Positions 50,181 to 60,256 of a DNA stretch of 64,000 nucleotides are shown here, piece after piece. The position numbers and the translations under genes were made by a program. This DNA comes from Frigidibacter sp. (GTDB taxonomy: Bacteria > Pseudomonadota > Alphaproteobacteria > Rhodobacterales > Rhodobacteraceae): the NCBI RefSeq assembly GCF_030695035.1, contig NZ_JAUYTT010000010.1, positions 62,001 to 126,000 on the forward strand, given 5' to 3'. Under the pieces are notes generated by a model, which searched no databases, had not been told where the DNA came from, and saw nothing but the letters and a program-made list of their open reading frames with translations. Within the stretch, counting starts at the first letter, position 1; each line of letters starts with the position of its first letter.

Positions 50181-51644
50181 ATGACCCTCGATTCCCCCCG
50201 CGCCGATTTTGCCGATCCGGGCCTGCACGCCCGCGGCCTCTTCATCGGCGGCGACTGGCTGCCGGGTGGCGGCATCCCGGTAACGAACCCCTCGACCGCC
50301 GGGGTGCTGGCCGAGGTGCCCGATGCTTCGGTTGAGGATGCGATGCGCGCCGTGGATGCGGCCGAGGCCGCCGCGGCCGGCTGGCGCGCCACACCGCCGC
50401 GCCAGCGCGCGGAAATCCTGCGCCGCTGGTTCGGGCTGATGACCGACCATGCCGAAGACCTTGCCCGCCTGATCTCGCTGGAGAACGGCAAGGCGCTGCC
50501 CGATGCGCGGGGTGAGGTCGCCTATGCCGCCGAGTTCTTCCGCTGGTATGCCGAAGAGGCGGTGCGCATTCCCGGCGAGTTCCGCCATGCCCCGTCCGGC
50601 GCGCACCACATCCTTGTCGACCATGACCCCATCGGCATTGCGGTGCTGATCACGCCCTGGAACTTCCCGGCCGCGATGGCGACGCGCAAGATCGGCCCGG
50701 CGCTGGCGGCTGGCTGTACGGTGATCCTGAAGCCTGCCTCGGAGACCCCGCTGACCGCCTATGCGATGGCCCGGCTTGGTGCCGAGGCCGGGGTGCCGCC
50801 CGGCGTCGTCAACGTGCTGACTACCACCCAGCCCGGGCCGGTGGTCAGCGCCATGCTGGCCGATCCACGGGTGCGCAAGCTGTCCTTCACCGGATCGACC
50901 GGGGTGGGCCGCACGTTGCTGGCCGAGGCTGCCAAGACCGTGGTCTCTTGCTCGATGGAGCTTGGCGGCAACGCGCCCTTCCTTGTGTTCGACGATGCCG
51001 ATCTAGGGGCCGCGCTCGACGGCGCGATGATCGCCAAGATGCGCAACGCGGGCGAGGCCTGCACCGCCGCCAACCGCTTCTATGTGCAGGCGGGGATCCA
51101 TGACGCCTTTGTCGCGGGGCTGACCGCGCGGATGGCGGCGCTGGTGGTGGGCGCCGGCACCGATCCGGCCACGCAGGTCGGCCCGATGATCACCACCAAG
51201 GCAGTGACCAAGATCGACCGGCTGGTCAGCCAGGCCGTCGCGCGCGGGGCGCGGGTCACCACGGGCGGGGCGCCGCTGCCGGGATCGGGCTACTTCTACC
51301 CGCCGACGGTGATCGAGAATGTGCCGGAGGATGCCGAGATCGCACATGAAGAGATCTTCGGCCCCGTCGCCCCCGTCTACCGTTTCGAGACAGAGGAGCA
51401 GGCGATTCGCCTCGCCAATTCTACCGAATACGGGCTTGCGGCCTATGTCTATTCGGGCGACCTGTCGCGCGCGCTGCGGGTGGGCAAGGGCATCGAGACC
51501 GGGATGGTCGCCATCAATCGCGGCCTGATGTCGGACCCGGCCGCCCCGTTCGGCGGCGCCAAGCAAAGCGGGCTGGGGCGAGAGGGCGGGGTGACCGGCA
51601 TCCTGGAATTCATGGAGCCGAAGTATTTCGCGGTGAACTTCTAG
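50181..51644 (+). CDS. NAD(P)-dependent succinate-semialdehyde dehydrogenase-like ALDH
   Basis: A 487-residue ALDH of the GabD/SSADH type. Diagnostic pieces are SLENGKALPDARGEVAYAAEFFRWYAEEA, ITPWNFPAAMATRKIGPALAAGCTVILKPASETP, MELGGNAPFLVFDDADL with the catalytic Glu, NAGEACTAANRFYV with the Cys, and GGAKQSGLGREGG. The same branch also includes alpha-ketoglutarate-semialdehyde and glutarate-semialdehyde dehydrogenases, so it could equally complete the pentonate route begun by the IlvD-like and XylX-like enzymes. It lies directly after the Fe-ADH gene with GGAAGGACC as ribosome site. Confidence 0.92.
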   Translation: MTLDSPRADFADPGLHARGLFIGGDWLPGGGIPVTNPSTAGVLAEVPDASVEDAMRAVDAAEAAAAGWRATPPRQRAEILRRWFGLMTDHAEDLARLISLENGKALPDARGEVAYAAEFFRWYAEEAVRIPGEFRHAPSGAHHILVDHDPIGIAVLITPWNFPAAMATRKIGPALAAGCTVILKPASETPLTAYAMARLGAEAGVPPGVVNVLTTTQPGPVVSAMLADPRVRKLSFTGSTGVGRTLLAEAAKTVVSCSMELGGNAPFLVFDDADLGAALDGAMIAKMRNAGEACTAANRFYVQAGIHDAFVAGLTARMAALVVGAGTDPATQVGPMITTKAVTKIDRLVSQAVARGARVTTGGAPLPGSGYFYPPTVIENVPEDAEIAHEEIFGPVAPVYRFETEEQAIRLANSTEYGLAAYVYSGDLSRALRVGKGIETGMVAINRGLMSDPAAPFGGAKQSGLGREGGVTGILEFMEPKYFAVNF

Positions 51645-51653
51645 AGCGAGAGC

Positions 51654-52484
51654 ATGGGACAGGATCTTTACCGCAACCGCGACTTCATCCCCGATTTCGA
51701 CGCCATCCTCGCCGAGACCGCCGCACGCTCCCGCGAGCTTGCGGCGCGGGTGGAGGTGCGGACCGATGTGGCCTATGGCCCCTCGCCGCGCGAGCGGATG
51801 GATATCCTGTTCCCTTTGAGCCCGGCCAAGGGCGCGCCGCTGCACATGTTCATCCACGGCGGCTATTGGCGGTCGGGGAGCAAGGCGGACCACCACCTCG
51901 TCGCCGCGCCGGTTTTGGCGGCGGGGGGCATCGCCGCCATCGCCACCTATGACCTGATGCCGGGCACCCGGCTCGGCCGCATCGTGGGGCAGGTGCGGGC
52001 GGCGGCGTTGCACCTGCAGGCCATCGCCCCCACGCTTGGCGCCGATCCGGCCCGCTTCACTGTCAGCGGCCATTCGGCGGGGGCGCATCTGGCAAGCTAT
52101 CTGGCGGCCCTCGGTCCGCAGGAAGCGTCTCCCGATCTGCCCTCGCTGCGCGGCATCCTGATGGTCAGCGGCATCTATGACCTTGGGGGTATTCCCGGCA
52201 GCTTCCTGAAGCATGAGGCGGAGATGACGGCGGGGGAGGCCGAGGCATGGTCGCCGCTGACCTCGGCGCAACTGGTCGGACCATCGCGGACCCTCACAAG
52301 GGGCGCGCTGGAAACGGCGCCGTTCCACGATCAGGCGACGGCTCTTGGCGGGCTGATCACCGGGGCCGGCCAGCCTTGCGAGTTGCGCAGCGAGCCGGGG
52401 CTGAACCATCTGACCATCGTGCTGTCGCTGGCCGATCCTGCCTCTGCGCTTGGCGGGGTGCTGGCCGATCTGACGGTGGGGTAG
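51654..52484 (+). CDS. Alpha/beta hydrolase (arylformamidase/esterase-like)
   Basis: A 276-residue serine hydrolase. The oxyanion motif HGGYW is at residues 68-72, the nucleophile elbow GHSAGAH at 140-146 (Ser 142), and a C-terminal GLNHLTI supplies the likely catalytic His near 258. HGGYW plus GHSAG is typical of kynurenine-formamidase-like and small carboxylesterase proteins. It starts 9 bp after the ALDH stop and is the last gene of the Fe-ADH operon. It could hydrolyse an ester, formamide or lactone that feeds the two dehydrogenases; no tryptophan-catabolic gene is nearby. Confidence 0.87.
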   Translation: MGQDLYRNRDFIPDFDAILAETAARSRELAARVEVRTDVAYGPSPRERMDILFPLSPAKGAPLHMFIHGGYWRSGSKADHHLVAAPVLAAGGIAAIATYDLMPGTRLGRIVGQVRAAALHLQAIAPTLGADPARFTVSGHSAGAHLASYLAALGPQEASPDLPSLRGILMVSGIYDLGGIPGSFLKHEAEMTAGEAEAWSPLTSAQLVGPSRTLTRGALETAPFHDQATALGGLITGAGQPCELRSEPGLNHLTIVLSLADPASALGGVLADLTVG

Positions 52485-52510
52485 GGGGCAGCGCGTCTGC
52501 GATCCTACCC
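52479..52510. terminator. Convergent hairpin overlapping both stop codons
   Basis: GGGTAGG/CCTACCC and inner GCAG/CTGC arms form an interrupted stem spanning the stop codons of the hydrolase and LysR genes. It is a compact bidirectional terminator candidate. Confidence 0.5.
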
Positions 52511-53440
52511 ATCCGCCGCGGTCCAGGGCCGCTGGTTCCGGTAGGTCGCCGCCTTGCGCAAGATCAGATCGCACAGCGCGGCAGTGGCGGCGTTTGGCAC
52601 CTGCGCCGGAGTGATCATCGAGATATCCCGCGCCAGCGCCGGCGCGACCAGCGGGCGTATGGTCAGCCCGTCGGACACCAGCATCGCCAGAGCCGAGCGC
52701 GGCAAGATCGTGCAGCCAAACCCCGCGCGAACAAAGGCGATGGCGGTGGCCATCGACCCGACCTCGATCATCGTCCTCGGCATCCCGCCCGATACCCGGA
52801 ACCCGGCATCTGACAGGGTGCGCAGGCTGGCGCTGTCCTTGATGGCCACGAAATCGCGCTTGGCAAGATCGCTCCACTGCAGCGGGTCGCTGCCGTCCGG
52901 CTCTGGCAGAACCGCGACGATCTCATCTTGCCACAGGTGATCGTGGTGCAGATCCCGCCCCAGCGCAAAGGCGGTGCCTAGCGCCACCGACAACGACCCG
53001 TCCTGCACCATCTCGGACAGGGTACCTGCATGGGCCTCGACCAGATCGATCTCGACCAGCGGGTGGGTGCGGCGAAATTCTCGCAGCAGGTCTGGTAGCA
53101 CGACCGCCGCAAGCGAGGGCATCAGACCCAGCCGCACCAGCCCGCGCCCGCCGCTGCGATAGTCGCGGAAGGTGCTTGCCAGCGCGGCCGATTCTTGCAG
53201 CACACGCTCGGCCAAGGGCCGGAAGGCCACACCGGCCGGGGTCGGCTCCAGCCGCCTTGTGGTGCGCGAGAACAGCGCCTCGCCCGCCTCGGCCTCCAGT
53301 TCGCGCAGCATCGCCGACAGGCCCGACTGCGTCAGCCCAAGCTCTTTGGCGGCGCGGGTGATGTTGCGGTGGTTGTCGATCGCGCGAAAGGCGGCCAGCT
53401 GGCGCAGGGTGTAATTCACAAGCAATGCCTCTGAATGCAT
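52505..53440 (-). CDS. LysR family transcriptional regulator
   Basis: A 311-residue LysR regulator. The HTH (LRQLAAFRAIDNHRNITRAAKELGLTQSGLSAMLRELE in part) spans residues 12-70 and the effector domain 95-300. FRAIDNHRNITRAAKELG and the SGLS recognition helix are typical of CynR/GltC-like members. Two in-frame upstream codons could shift the start slightly (VNYTLRQL at about 53419 is an alternative). It is divergent from the AtuA gene across an AT-rich 73-bp gap containing TTTACGTTAGTATTTCTTAA-like sequence, the expected location of a LysR site. Confidence 0.92.
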   Translation of the reverse strand: MHSEALLVNYTLRQLAAFRAIDNHRNITRAAKELGLTQSGLSAMLRELEAEAGEALFSRTTRRLEPTPAGVAFRPLAERVLQESAALASTFRDYRSGGRGLVRLGLMPSLAAVVLPDLLREFRRTHPLVEIDLVEAHAGTLSEMVQDGSLSVALGTAFALGRDLHHDHLWQDEIVAVLPEPDGSDPLQWSDLAKRDFVAIKDSASLRTLSDAGFRVSGGMPRTMIEVGSMATAIAFVRAGFGCTILPRSALAMLVSDGLTIRPLVAPALARDISMITPAQVPNAATAALCDLILRKAATYRNQRPWTAADG

Positions 53441-53513
53441 AACAAATTTACGTTAGTATTTCTTAATGTTGCAATCTAGCTTTTTCTGGAGGCGTGAGGA
53501 TCAGGCGGCAAAC

Positions 53514-54857
53514 ATGACGGCGGAACGGGTCTATATCGGGTGTGGTGCAGGGTTCGCCGGGGATCGGCCGGATGGCGGCCGCGCGGTTGTCGAGGATCTG
53601 GCGCGCAAATCCGGGCCGCGCTTCATGATCTACGAAACGCTGGCCGAGCGCACCCTGGCACAGGCGCAGCTGCGCCGGATGAATGGCGGGCCGGGCTATT
53701 TGCCGCGACTGGATGCCTTCTTGCGCCCGGTACTGGAGACCTGCCTGAAAAGCGGCATCCGCATCGTGTCAAACTTCGGCGCGGCCGATCCCGAGGGCGC
53801 CTGCCGCCGCATCGCTGCGCTTTGCGCCGAGATGGGCCTGCCGCAGCCGCGGATGGTCTATGTCCTTGGCGATGATGTAATGACGGGCGCCGCACGCGCC
53901 GCAATTGATACGGCCCGCCGTGAAACCGGCGATCTGGTTGCCGCCAACGCCTATATCGGCGCTGCTTCGGTGGTCGAGGCGCTGGACATGGGCGCCGAGA
54001 TCGTGGTCACCGGCCGGGTTGCAGACCCCTCGCTGGCGCTGGGGCCGCTGGTGCATTCCTTTGGCTGGGGCTGGCAGGATTGGGATCTTCTGGCAGCGGG
54101 CACGCTCTGCGGTCACATGCTGGAATGTGGGGCGCAGGTCAGCGGCGGGTACTTCGCCGATCCGGGGCTGAAGGACGTGCCCGACCTTGCGCATCTGGGA
54201 TTCCCGTTGGCCGAGGTTGCGGAGGATGGCAGCTTTGTCATCACCAAACCCTCGGGCACCGGCGGCTGCGTCACCCTGCAGACGGTGCGCGAGCAGGTAC
54301 TGTATGAGATCGACGATCCGGCGCGGTATCTGACGCCCGATGTGGTTCTGGACCTGACCGCGGTGCATCTGTCCGAGGCGGGGCCCGACCGTGTGCAGGT
54401 GTCAGGCGCTCGTGGATGGCCCCGGCCCGACACGCTGCGCGCAATGGCCTGCCACCGCGGCGGCTGGCTGGGCGAGGCGGAAATCTCTTATGCCGGGCCG
54501 AATGCCCTGCCTCGGGGGCGCCTTGCGGCCGGCGTGCTGGAAACCCGGCTGCGGGATCTGGGCTATGCCAGAACCCGCGTCGATCTGATCGGCGTCAACG
54601 CCATTGCCGATCAGGCCCTGCCGCAGCAGGCCCTGCAGTTGCCCGAGGTGCGCTTGCGCCTGGCGGTTGCGGCCGACAGCGCGCAGCTGGCGCAGACCGC
54701 GCTGGATGAGGTGGAGAGCTTGTATCTGTGTGGCCCTGCGGGCGGCGGCGGCGTGCGCCGCAGTCTGGTCGAGCGCCTGACCTCTGAACCCGTCCTGATC
54801 GAGCGCGATCTGGTCAGGACCTGGGCCATTCCCTATCCCGAGGTTGCAAATGCCTGA
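53514..54857 (+). CDS. AtuA-family (DUF1446) protein, acyclic terpene utilisation type
   Basis: A 447-residue protein of the AtuA/DUF1446 family, named for acyclic terpene catabolism in Pseudomonas but found in many other clusters; its reaction is unknown. Recognisable parts are the N-terminal YIGCGAGFAGDRPDGG, RFMIYETLAERTLAQAQL, VVTGRVADPSLALGPL near residue 165 and the glycine-rich KPSGTGGCVTLQTVREQ near 245. I set the start at ATG 53514, where the family sequence begins; an ATG at 53466 would add 16 unrelated residues. The next gene overlaps by 8 bp and encodes the domain fused to AtuA in other species. Confidence 0.88.
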   Translation: MTAERVYIGCGAGFAGDRPDGGRAVVEDLARKSGPRFMIYETLAERTLAQAQLRRMNGGPGYLPRLDAFLRPVLETCLKSGIRIVSNFGAADPEGACRRIAALCAEMGLPQPRMVYVLGDDVMTGAARAAIDTARRETGDLVAANAYIGAASVVEALDMGAEIVVTGRVADPSLALGPLVHSFGWGWQDWDLLAAGTLCGHMLECGAQVSGGYFADPGLKDVPDLAHLGFPLAEVAEDGSFVITKPSGTGGCVTLQTVREQVLYEIDDPARYLTPDVVLDLTAVHLSEAGPDRVQVSGARGWPRPDTLRAMACHRGGWLGEAEISYAGPNALPRGRLAAGVLETRLRDLGYARTRVDLIGVNAIADQALPQQALQLPEVRLRLAVAADSAQLAQTALDEVESLYLCGPAGGGGVRRSLVERLTSEPVLIERDLVRTWAIPYPEVANA

Positions 54858-55203
54858 CCGCCCCGACCCAAGCAGCCTGCGGCTGCATGACCTTGCCCAT
54901 GCCCGCGCGGGCGACAAGGGCGACCGGCTGAACATCAGCCTGTTCCCCTATGATCCCGCCGACTGGGACTTGCTGGCCCGGCAGGTCACCGAAGCGCGGA
55001 TGATGGAGCATTTCGCGATGCGCCAGCCCGAGCGGGTCACCCGCTTCGATCTGCCGGCGCTGGGCGGCTTCAACTTCGTGCTCGAACGGGCGCTGGGCGG
55101 CGGGGTGAACTCCAGCCTCTATCTGGATGCGCATGGCAAATGCCTGTCTTTCCACCTGTTGTCCCTGCCCATTACCAGAGCGGAGCCTGCCGATGCCTGT
55201 TGA
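54850..55203 (+). CDS. AtuA-like ferredoxin-fold partner protein
   Basis: A 117-residue protein matching the C-terminal ferredoxin-fold domain of AtuA proteins: LRLHDLAHARAGDKGDRLNISLFPY near the N-terminus, FDLPALGGFNFVLERALGGGVNSSLYLDAHGK in pieces toward the end. The ARAGDKGDRxN motif is conserved in this domain. Here it is a separate cistron whose ATG at 54850 lies 8 bp inside the AtuA gene, so the two products probably form one complex. The amidase gene starts 10 bp before its stop. Confidence 0.85.
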   Translation: MPDRPDPSSLRLHDLAHARAGDKGDRLNISLFPYDPADWDLLARQVTEARMMEHFAMRQPERVTRFDLPALGGFNFVLERALGGGVNSSLYLDAHGKCLSFHLLSLPITRAEPADAC

Positions 55204-56653
55204 CAAGAGCCTTCTGTCGCTGACCGCCGCCGAGGCCGCCGCGCGGCTGAAATCCCGCGACCTCTCGTCGATGGAGCTGGTCGAGGCGTCGATTGCGCGT
55301 ATCGAAGCGGTGGAGCCGCAGGTGAACGCCATGCCGATCACCTGCTTTGAGCGCGCCCGCGAGCAGGCCCGCCGCTATGACGCGGGCCAGCTTGGGGCCG
55401 GATCGCTGCTGGCTGGGCTGCCGATGTCGGTGAAGGATCTGGATGAGGTTGCAGGCGTGCGCCACACCAATGGCGGGTCGGTGGTGTTCAAGGATTATGT
55501 CGCCACCACCTCTTCGCCGATGGTCGAGATGCTGGAAGGCAATGGCGCCATCACGATGGGCAAGTCGAACTCGCCCGAATTCGGCTTCAACGCCAATACG
55601 ATCAACGACCTCTTCGGCGCGACCCGAAACCCCTATGACACGTCGCGTACCGCCGCAGGGTCTTCGGGCGGGGCTGCGGTGTCGGTGGCGACGGGCGAGG
55701 TCTGGTTGGCGACGGGGTCGGACCTTGGCTCGTCAATCCGGCTGCCGGCGGCCTACAGTTCCGTCGTGGGGCTGCGACCCTCGCCGGGCCGGGTGCCGCG
55801 GGCGCGCAAGGGGATGCCGTTCAGCACGCTGGCGGTGCTGGGCCCGATTGCCCGCACCGTCGGGGATACGGCACTGATGCTGGACGCGATGGTCGGGGAC
55901 TATCCGGCCGATCCGCTGTCGCTGCCGGTGATCCCCGGCCAGTTCGTGAGGGCCGCGGCTGAACGCAAGGCGCCCAGGCGCATCGGCTTCTCGCCTGATC
56001 TGGGTGTGACGCCCGTCGATCCCGAGATTGCCGCCATCGTTGGGGCAGGTGCCCTGCGCTTCCGCGAGGCCGGGGTCGCGGTGGAGTTCGAGGCACCGGA
56101 CCTGTCAAACGGTGTCGAGGTGTTCCATGCCATTCGCGGCGTCAACCATTTGGCCAATATGGGCCCGCTTTGCGAGCAATATGGCGACCGGATGATCCCA
56201 GAGATCCACTATTCGGTGGACCGCGCGGCACAACTGCCGATCACGCGCTATGCCTGGGGCGAGCGCGAGCGGGCACAGATGTTCCTGCGCACCATGACCT
56301 TCTTCGACAGCTTCGATCTGCTGGTCTGCCCCACCGGCATCATGGAGCCGTTTCCGGCCGAGTGGCGCCGCGTGGATACGCTGCACGGGCATGAGTTCGA
56401 TGCCTATATCGACTGGATCGCCATCACCTACACGATCTCGCTGCTGGGATGCCCGTCGATCTCGGTGCCCTGCGGCTTTAACCGCAATGGGTTCCCGGTT
56501 GGGATCCAGCTGGTCGGGCGTCCGCGCGGCGAGGCGGATCTGCTGGCCGCTGCCCAGATCTTTGAGGACATCACCGGCGCGCTTGGCCGCACCCCGGTGG
56601 ACCCCAAGGGCCCGCAGGGCCCGTATCAAGGGGGCGCGACATGCACGGCATGA
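55193..56653 (+). CDS. Amidase signature family enzyme
   Basis: A 486-residue amidase-signature hydrolase. The Ser-cisSer-Lys triad maps to Lys 81 (MSVKDLDEVAG), Ser 157-158 (TAAGSSGGAAVS) and the nucleophile Ser 181 (GSDLGSSIRLPAA, where most members have GTDGGGSIR). It hydrolyses a C-N amide bond; substrate unknown. I choose ATG 55193 (MPVDKSLL) over the open frame to 55127, which overlaps the preceding gene. It is the third gene of the AtuA operon, directly upstream of a dipeptide-type ABC importer, so an imported amide or its CoA-free derivative is the likely target. Confidence 0.92.
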   Translation: MPVDKSLLSLTAAEAAARLKSRDLSSMELVEASIARIEAVEPQVNAMPITCFERAREQARRYDAGQLGAGSLLAGLPMSVKDLDEVAGVRHTNGGSVVFKDYVATTSSPMVEMLEGNGAITMGKSNSPEFGFNANTINDLFGATRNPYDTSRTAAGSSGGAAVSVATGEVWLATGSDLGSSIRLPAAYSSVVGLRPSPGRVPRARKGMPFSTLAVLGPIARTVGDTALMLDAMVGDYPADPLSLPVIPGQFVRAAAERKAPRRIGFSPDLGVTPVDPEIAAIVGAGALRFREAGVAVEFEAPDLSNGVEVFHAIRGVNHLANMGPLCEQYGDRMIPEIHYSVDRAAQLPITRYAWGERERAQMFLRTMTFFDSFDLLVCPTGIMEPFPAEWRRVDTLHGHEFDAYIDWIAITYTISLLGCPSISVPCGFNRNGFPVGIQLVGRPRGEADLLAAAQIFEDITGALGRTPVDPKGPQGPYQGGATCTA

Positions 56654-56815
56654 GCGTCTGGCACCTACGCGGCCTCCGGTCACCTGACGCAAAGAAGAGC
56701 GGTGCGACCAACCATCTGGCTGCCTTGGCAGCAGATGTGCCGCTGCCTGCCCTTCACGGGGCCGGCAGCAGATTTCGTAGAAAACCAAAACACATAAACA
56801 GACGGGGAGACGACA

Positions 56816-58384
56816 ATGAGCTTTTCAAGACTCGCAGCAATTGCACTCGCCACGGCGCTTGTCGCGGCGCCCTTGGCCGCACAGGAGCAAAAGGTGCTGC
56901 GCATGGTGCCGCACGCCTCGCTCCGGCTGCTGGATCCGCTGACAACCACCGCCTATGTCACCCGGAACCACGGCTACATGGTCTATGACACGCTGTTCGG
57001 CTATGACGAAAACTATGTGCCGCAGCCGCAGATGGTCTCTGACTGGTCCGCCAGCGAGGATGGCCTGACCTACAGCTTCACCCTGCGCCCGGGCCTTGCC
57101 TTCCACGATGGCGCCGCCGTGACCGCCGCCGATGCCGTGGCCTCGTTGCAGCGCTGGATGACCCGAGACCTGACGGGCCGCAAGATCGCAGCCGTGCTGG
57201 GGGCCATCACCGCCGACAGCGACACCGAATTCACCATCAGTCTGACCGCCCCCTTCGGCTCTCTGGTGGAAGCGCTGGCCAAGCCGTCTTCGGTGGTGCC
57301 CTTCATCATGCCCAAGCGCATCATTGACGCTGCGGGCGATGGCAATGTCGAAGAGATCATCGGCTCGGGGCCGTACCGCTTTGTCGCCGAAGAGTTCCGC
57401 CCCGGCGTTTCGGCCGTCTATGTCAAGAACGAGAACTATGTCCCGCGGGACGAAGCCCCAAGCTATCTTGCGGGCAAGAAGGACGTGCTGGTCGACCGCG
57501 TCGAATGGCTGACCTTCCCCGATGACCAGACCACAGCGAACGCACTTACCAAGGGCGAGGTCGATCTGGTCGAGGCGATCAGCTCGGACACGCTGTCGAT
57601 GATCGAGGGCGCGCCGGGGGTGGAGTATGATCTGCGCATCACCTCGAACACGCCCACACTGCGCATCAACTGGCTGCAAAAGCCCTTTGACAACCCCAAG
57701 ATGCGGCAGGCCGTGGCTGCGATGATCTCGCAGGACGATTTCATGGCCGCGACGGTAGGCGATCCCGAAACCTATGAGGTCTGCGGCTCGCTCTTTGGTT
57801 GCGACTCGCCGCTGGCGACGGATGTGAATGCGCTCGGCACCTCGGCGCCCGATCCGGAGAAGGCCAAGGCCCTGATGGCGGAAGCCGGCTACGATGGCGA
57901 GAAGGTGGTGATCCTCGATGCGTCGGACATCCTGTCCTTCCGCGGGCTGGCGCCGATCACAGCGCAATACCTGCGCGATGCGGGGATGAACGTCGAGGTG
58001 CAGTCGATGGACTTTTCGACCTACCTGGCGCAGCGCAACAAGCAGGACCCGGTGTCCGAGGGCGGATGGAGCATCGCCTTTGGCGTCTGGAACAGCCCGG
58101 ACCTGATGTCGCCGCTGTCGAACCTGAACCTCGATACCGAAGGCGCCAAGGGCTATGCCGGATGGAGTTCGGATGACCAACTGGCCAGCCTGAAAGAGGA
58201 TTATGCCCGCGCATCCTCGCCCGAAGAGCAAAAGGCGATTGCCGAGAAGATCCAGGCCCGGGCGAACGATTTGGTGTTCTTTGTGCCGCTTGGCACCTAC
58301 CGCACCTACACCGCCTATCGGGACAACGTGACCCCGCCGCTGCCCGCACCTGTGTCGGTGTTCTGGGGCATCGACAAGAACTGA
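56816..58384 (+). CDS. Peptide/oligopeptide-type ABC transporter substrate-binding protein
   Basis: A 522-residue periplasmic binding protein of the SBP_bac_5 (DppA/OppA/NikA) family. A Sec signal (LAAIALATALVAAPLAAQ) precedes a mature N-terminus EQKVLRMVPHASLRLLDP. Family features are YDTLFGYDENYVPQPQMVSDW, LRPGLAFHDGAAVTAADAVAS and GSGPYRFV in parts. The start has GGGGAGACG 5 nt upstream. A 162-bp leader after the amidase gene holds a short GCTGC/GCAGC hairpin but no obvious promoter. Ligands of such proteins include peptides, glutathione, opines and other amides; the adjacent amidase fits an amide ligand. Confidence 0.92.
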   Translation: MSFSRLAAIALATALVAAPLAAQEQKVLRMVPHASLRLLDPLTTTAYVTRNHGYMVYDTLFGYDENYVPQPQMVSDWSASEDGLTYSFTLRPGLAFHDGAAVTAADAVASLQRWMTRDLTGRKIAAVLGAITADSDTEFTISLTAPFGSLVEALAKPSSVVPFIMPKRIIDAAGDGNVEEIIGSGPYRFVAEEFRPGVSAVYVKNENYVPRDEAPSYLAGKKDVLVDRVEWLTFPDDQTTANALTKGEVDLVEAISSDTLSMIEGAPGVEYDLRITSNTPTLRINWLQKPFDNPKMRQAVAAMISQDDFMAATVGDPETYEVCGSLFGCDSPLATDVNALGTSAPDPEKAKALMAEAGYDGEKVVILDASDILSFRGLAPITAQYLRDAGMNVEVQSMDFSTYLAQRNKQDPVSEGGWSIAFGVWNSPDLMSPLSNLNLDTEGAKGYAGWSSDDQLASLKEDYARASSPEEQKAIAEKIQARANDLVFFVPLGTYRTYTAYRDNVTPPLPAPVSVFWGIDKN

Positions 58385-58408
58385 CCCGGCAGAAGAAGGA
58401 GAGAGACG

Positions 58409-59350
<942 letters not shown>

Positions 59351-59366
59351 AGAGGAGCGCCCGAGG

Positions 59367-60245
59367 ATGACCCATATCGAGACCCCCTCCCGTCCGCCGC
59401 TGTTGCGCCGCCTTGCCAGCGGGGCCGTTCGGCAGCCTACCATGTCCATCGCCGTCCTGGTCCTTGTACTGGTGGTGCTGTCCGCGATGTTTGCCGGCCT
59501 GATCGCCGGGACCGACCCGCTGAGCATCAGCCCGCGTGATCGCTACACCGCCCCGGGGGCCGAGTTCCTGTTTGGGTCCGATCAATACGGGCGCGACATC
59601 TTTGCCCGCGTGCTGCATGGCGGGCAGATCTCTCTGGCCGTCGGCGTGCTGGCGGCCAGCCTCGCCGCGGTCATCGGCACGCTGGCGGGGTTGCTGGCCG
59701 GGTCGTTCCGCATCGTCGATGCCATCTTGATGCGGGTGATGGACGGGTTGATGGCGATCCCCAACATCTTGCTGGCCGTTGCCATCGTGTCCTTGGTGGG
59801 GCCCAGCCTGCTGTCCATCGTCGTTGCCATCTGCATCCCTGAAATTCCGCGCGTCGCCCGGCTGATCCGGGCAATGGTGCTGACCCTGCGCGAAGAGCCC
59901 TATGTGTTCGCCGCCATCAGCATGTCGATCCCGCGCTGGAAGGTGGTTCTGCGCCACATACTGCCCGGCTGCCTTGCGCCGCTGGCGGTGCAGTTCTCCT
60001 ACATGTTCGCCGCCGCGATCCTGACCGAGGCCGTACTTGGCTTCCTCGGCGTCGGCTTTCCTTCCGAAATCCCAAGCTGGGGCAATGTGATCGCCGATGG
60101 CAAAAGCGCCTTTCAGCGGGCGCCGTGGTGCATCTTGTTCCCCGGGCTGTTCCTGTCGGTAACGGTGCTGGCGGTGAACGTTCTGGGCGACAGCCTGCGC
60201 GACAGGCTCGACCCTCGCCTTGCCGCCCGCCGCAGACCCAGTTGA
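59367..60245 (+). CDS. ABC transporter permease (DppC type)
   Basis: A 292-residue inner-membrane permease. DppC features are FLFGSDQYGRDIFARVLHGGQISLAVG in parts (residues 71-97), the EAA loop MSIPRWKVVLRHILPGCLAP and the C-terminal GFLGVGFPSEIPSWGNVI and LAVNVLGDSLRDRLDPRL. It starts 16 bp after the DppB gene with GAAGAGGAG upstream and is followed after 11 bp by the fused ATPase gene. Confidence 0.94.
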   Translation: MTHIETPSRPPLLRRLASGAVRQPTMSIAVLVLVLVVLSAMFAGLIAGTDPLSISPRDRYTAPGAEFLFGSDQYGRDIFARVLHGGQISLAVGVLAASLAAVIGTLAGLLAGSFRIVDAILMRVMDGLMAIPNILLAVAIVSLVGPSLLSIVVAICIPEIPRVARLIRAMVLTLREEPYVFAAISMSIPRWKVVLRHILPGCLAPLAVQFSYMFAAAILTEAVLGFLGVGFPSEIPSWGNVIADGKSAFQRAPWCILFPGLFLSVTVLAVNVLGDSLRDRLDPRLAARRRPS

Positions 60246-60256
60246 GAGGCAAGACC

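Noticed and set aside
53466-53513. AtuA start at ATG 53466
   Set aside because: It adds 16 residues (MLQSSFFWRRED...) unlike the family and lies in the AT-rich LysR control region. Its upstream sequence lacks a ribosome site.
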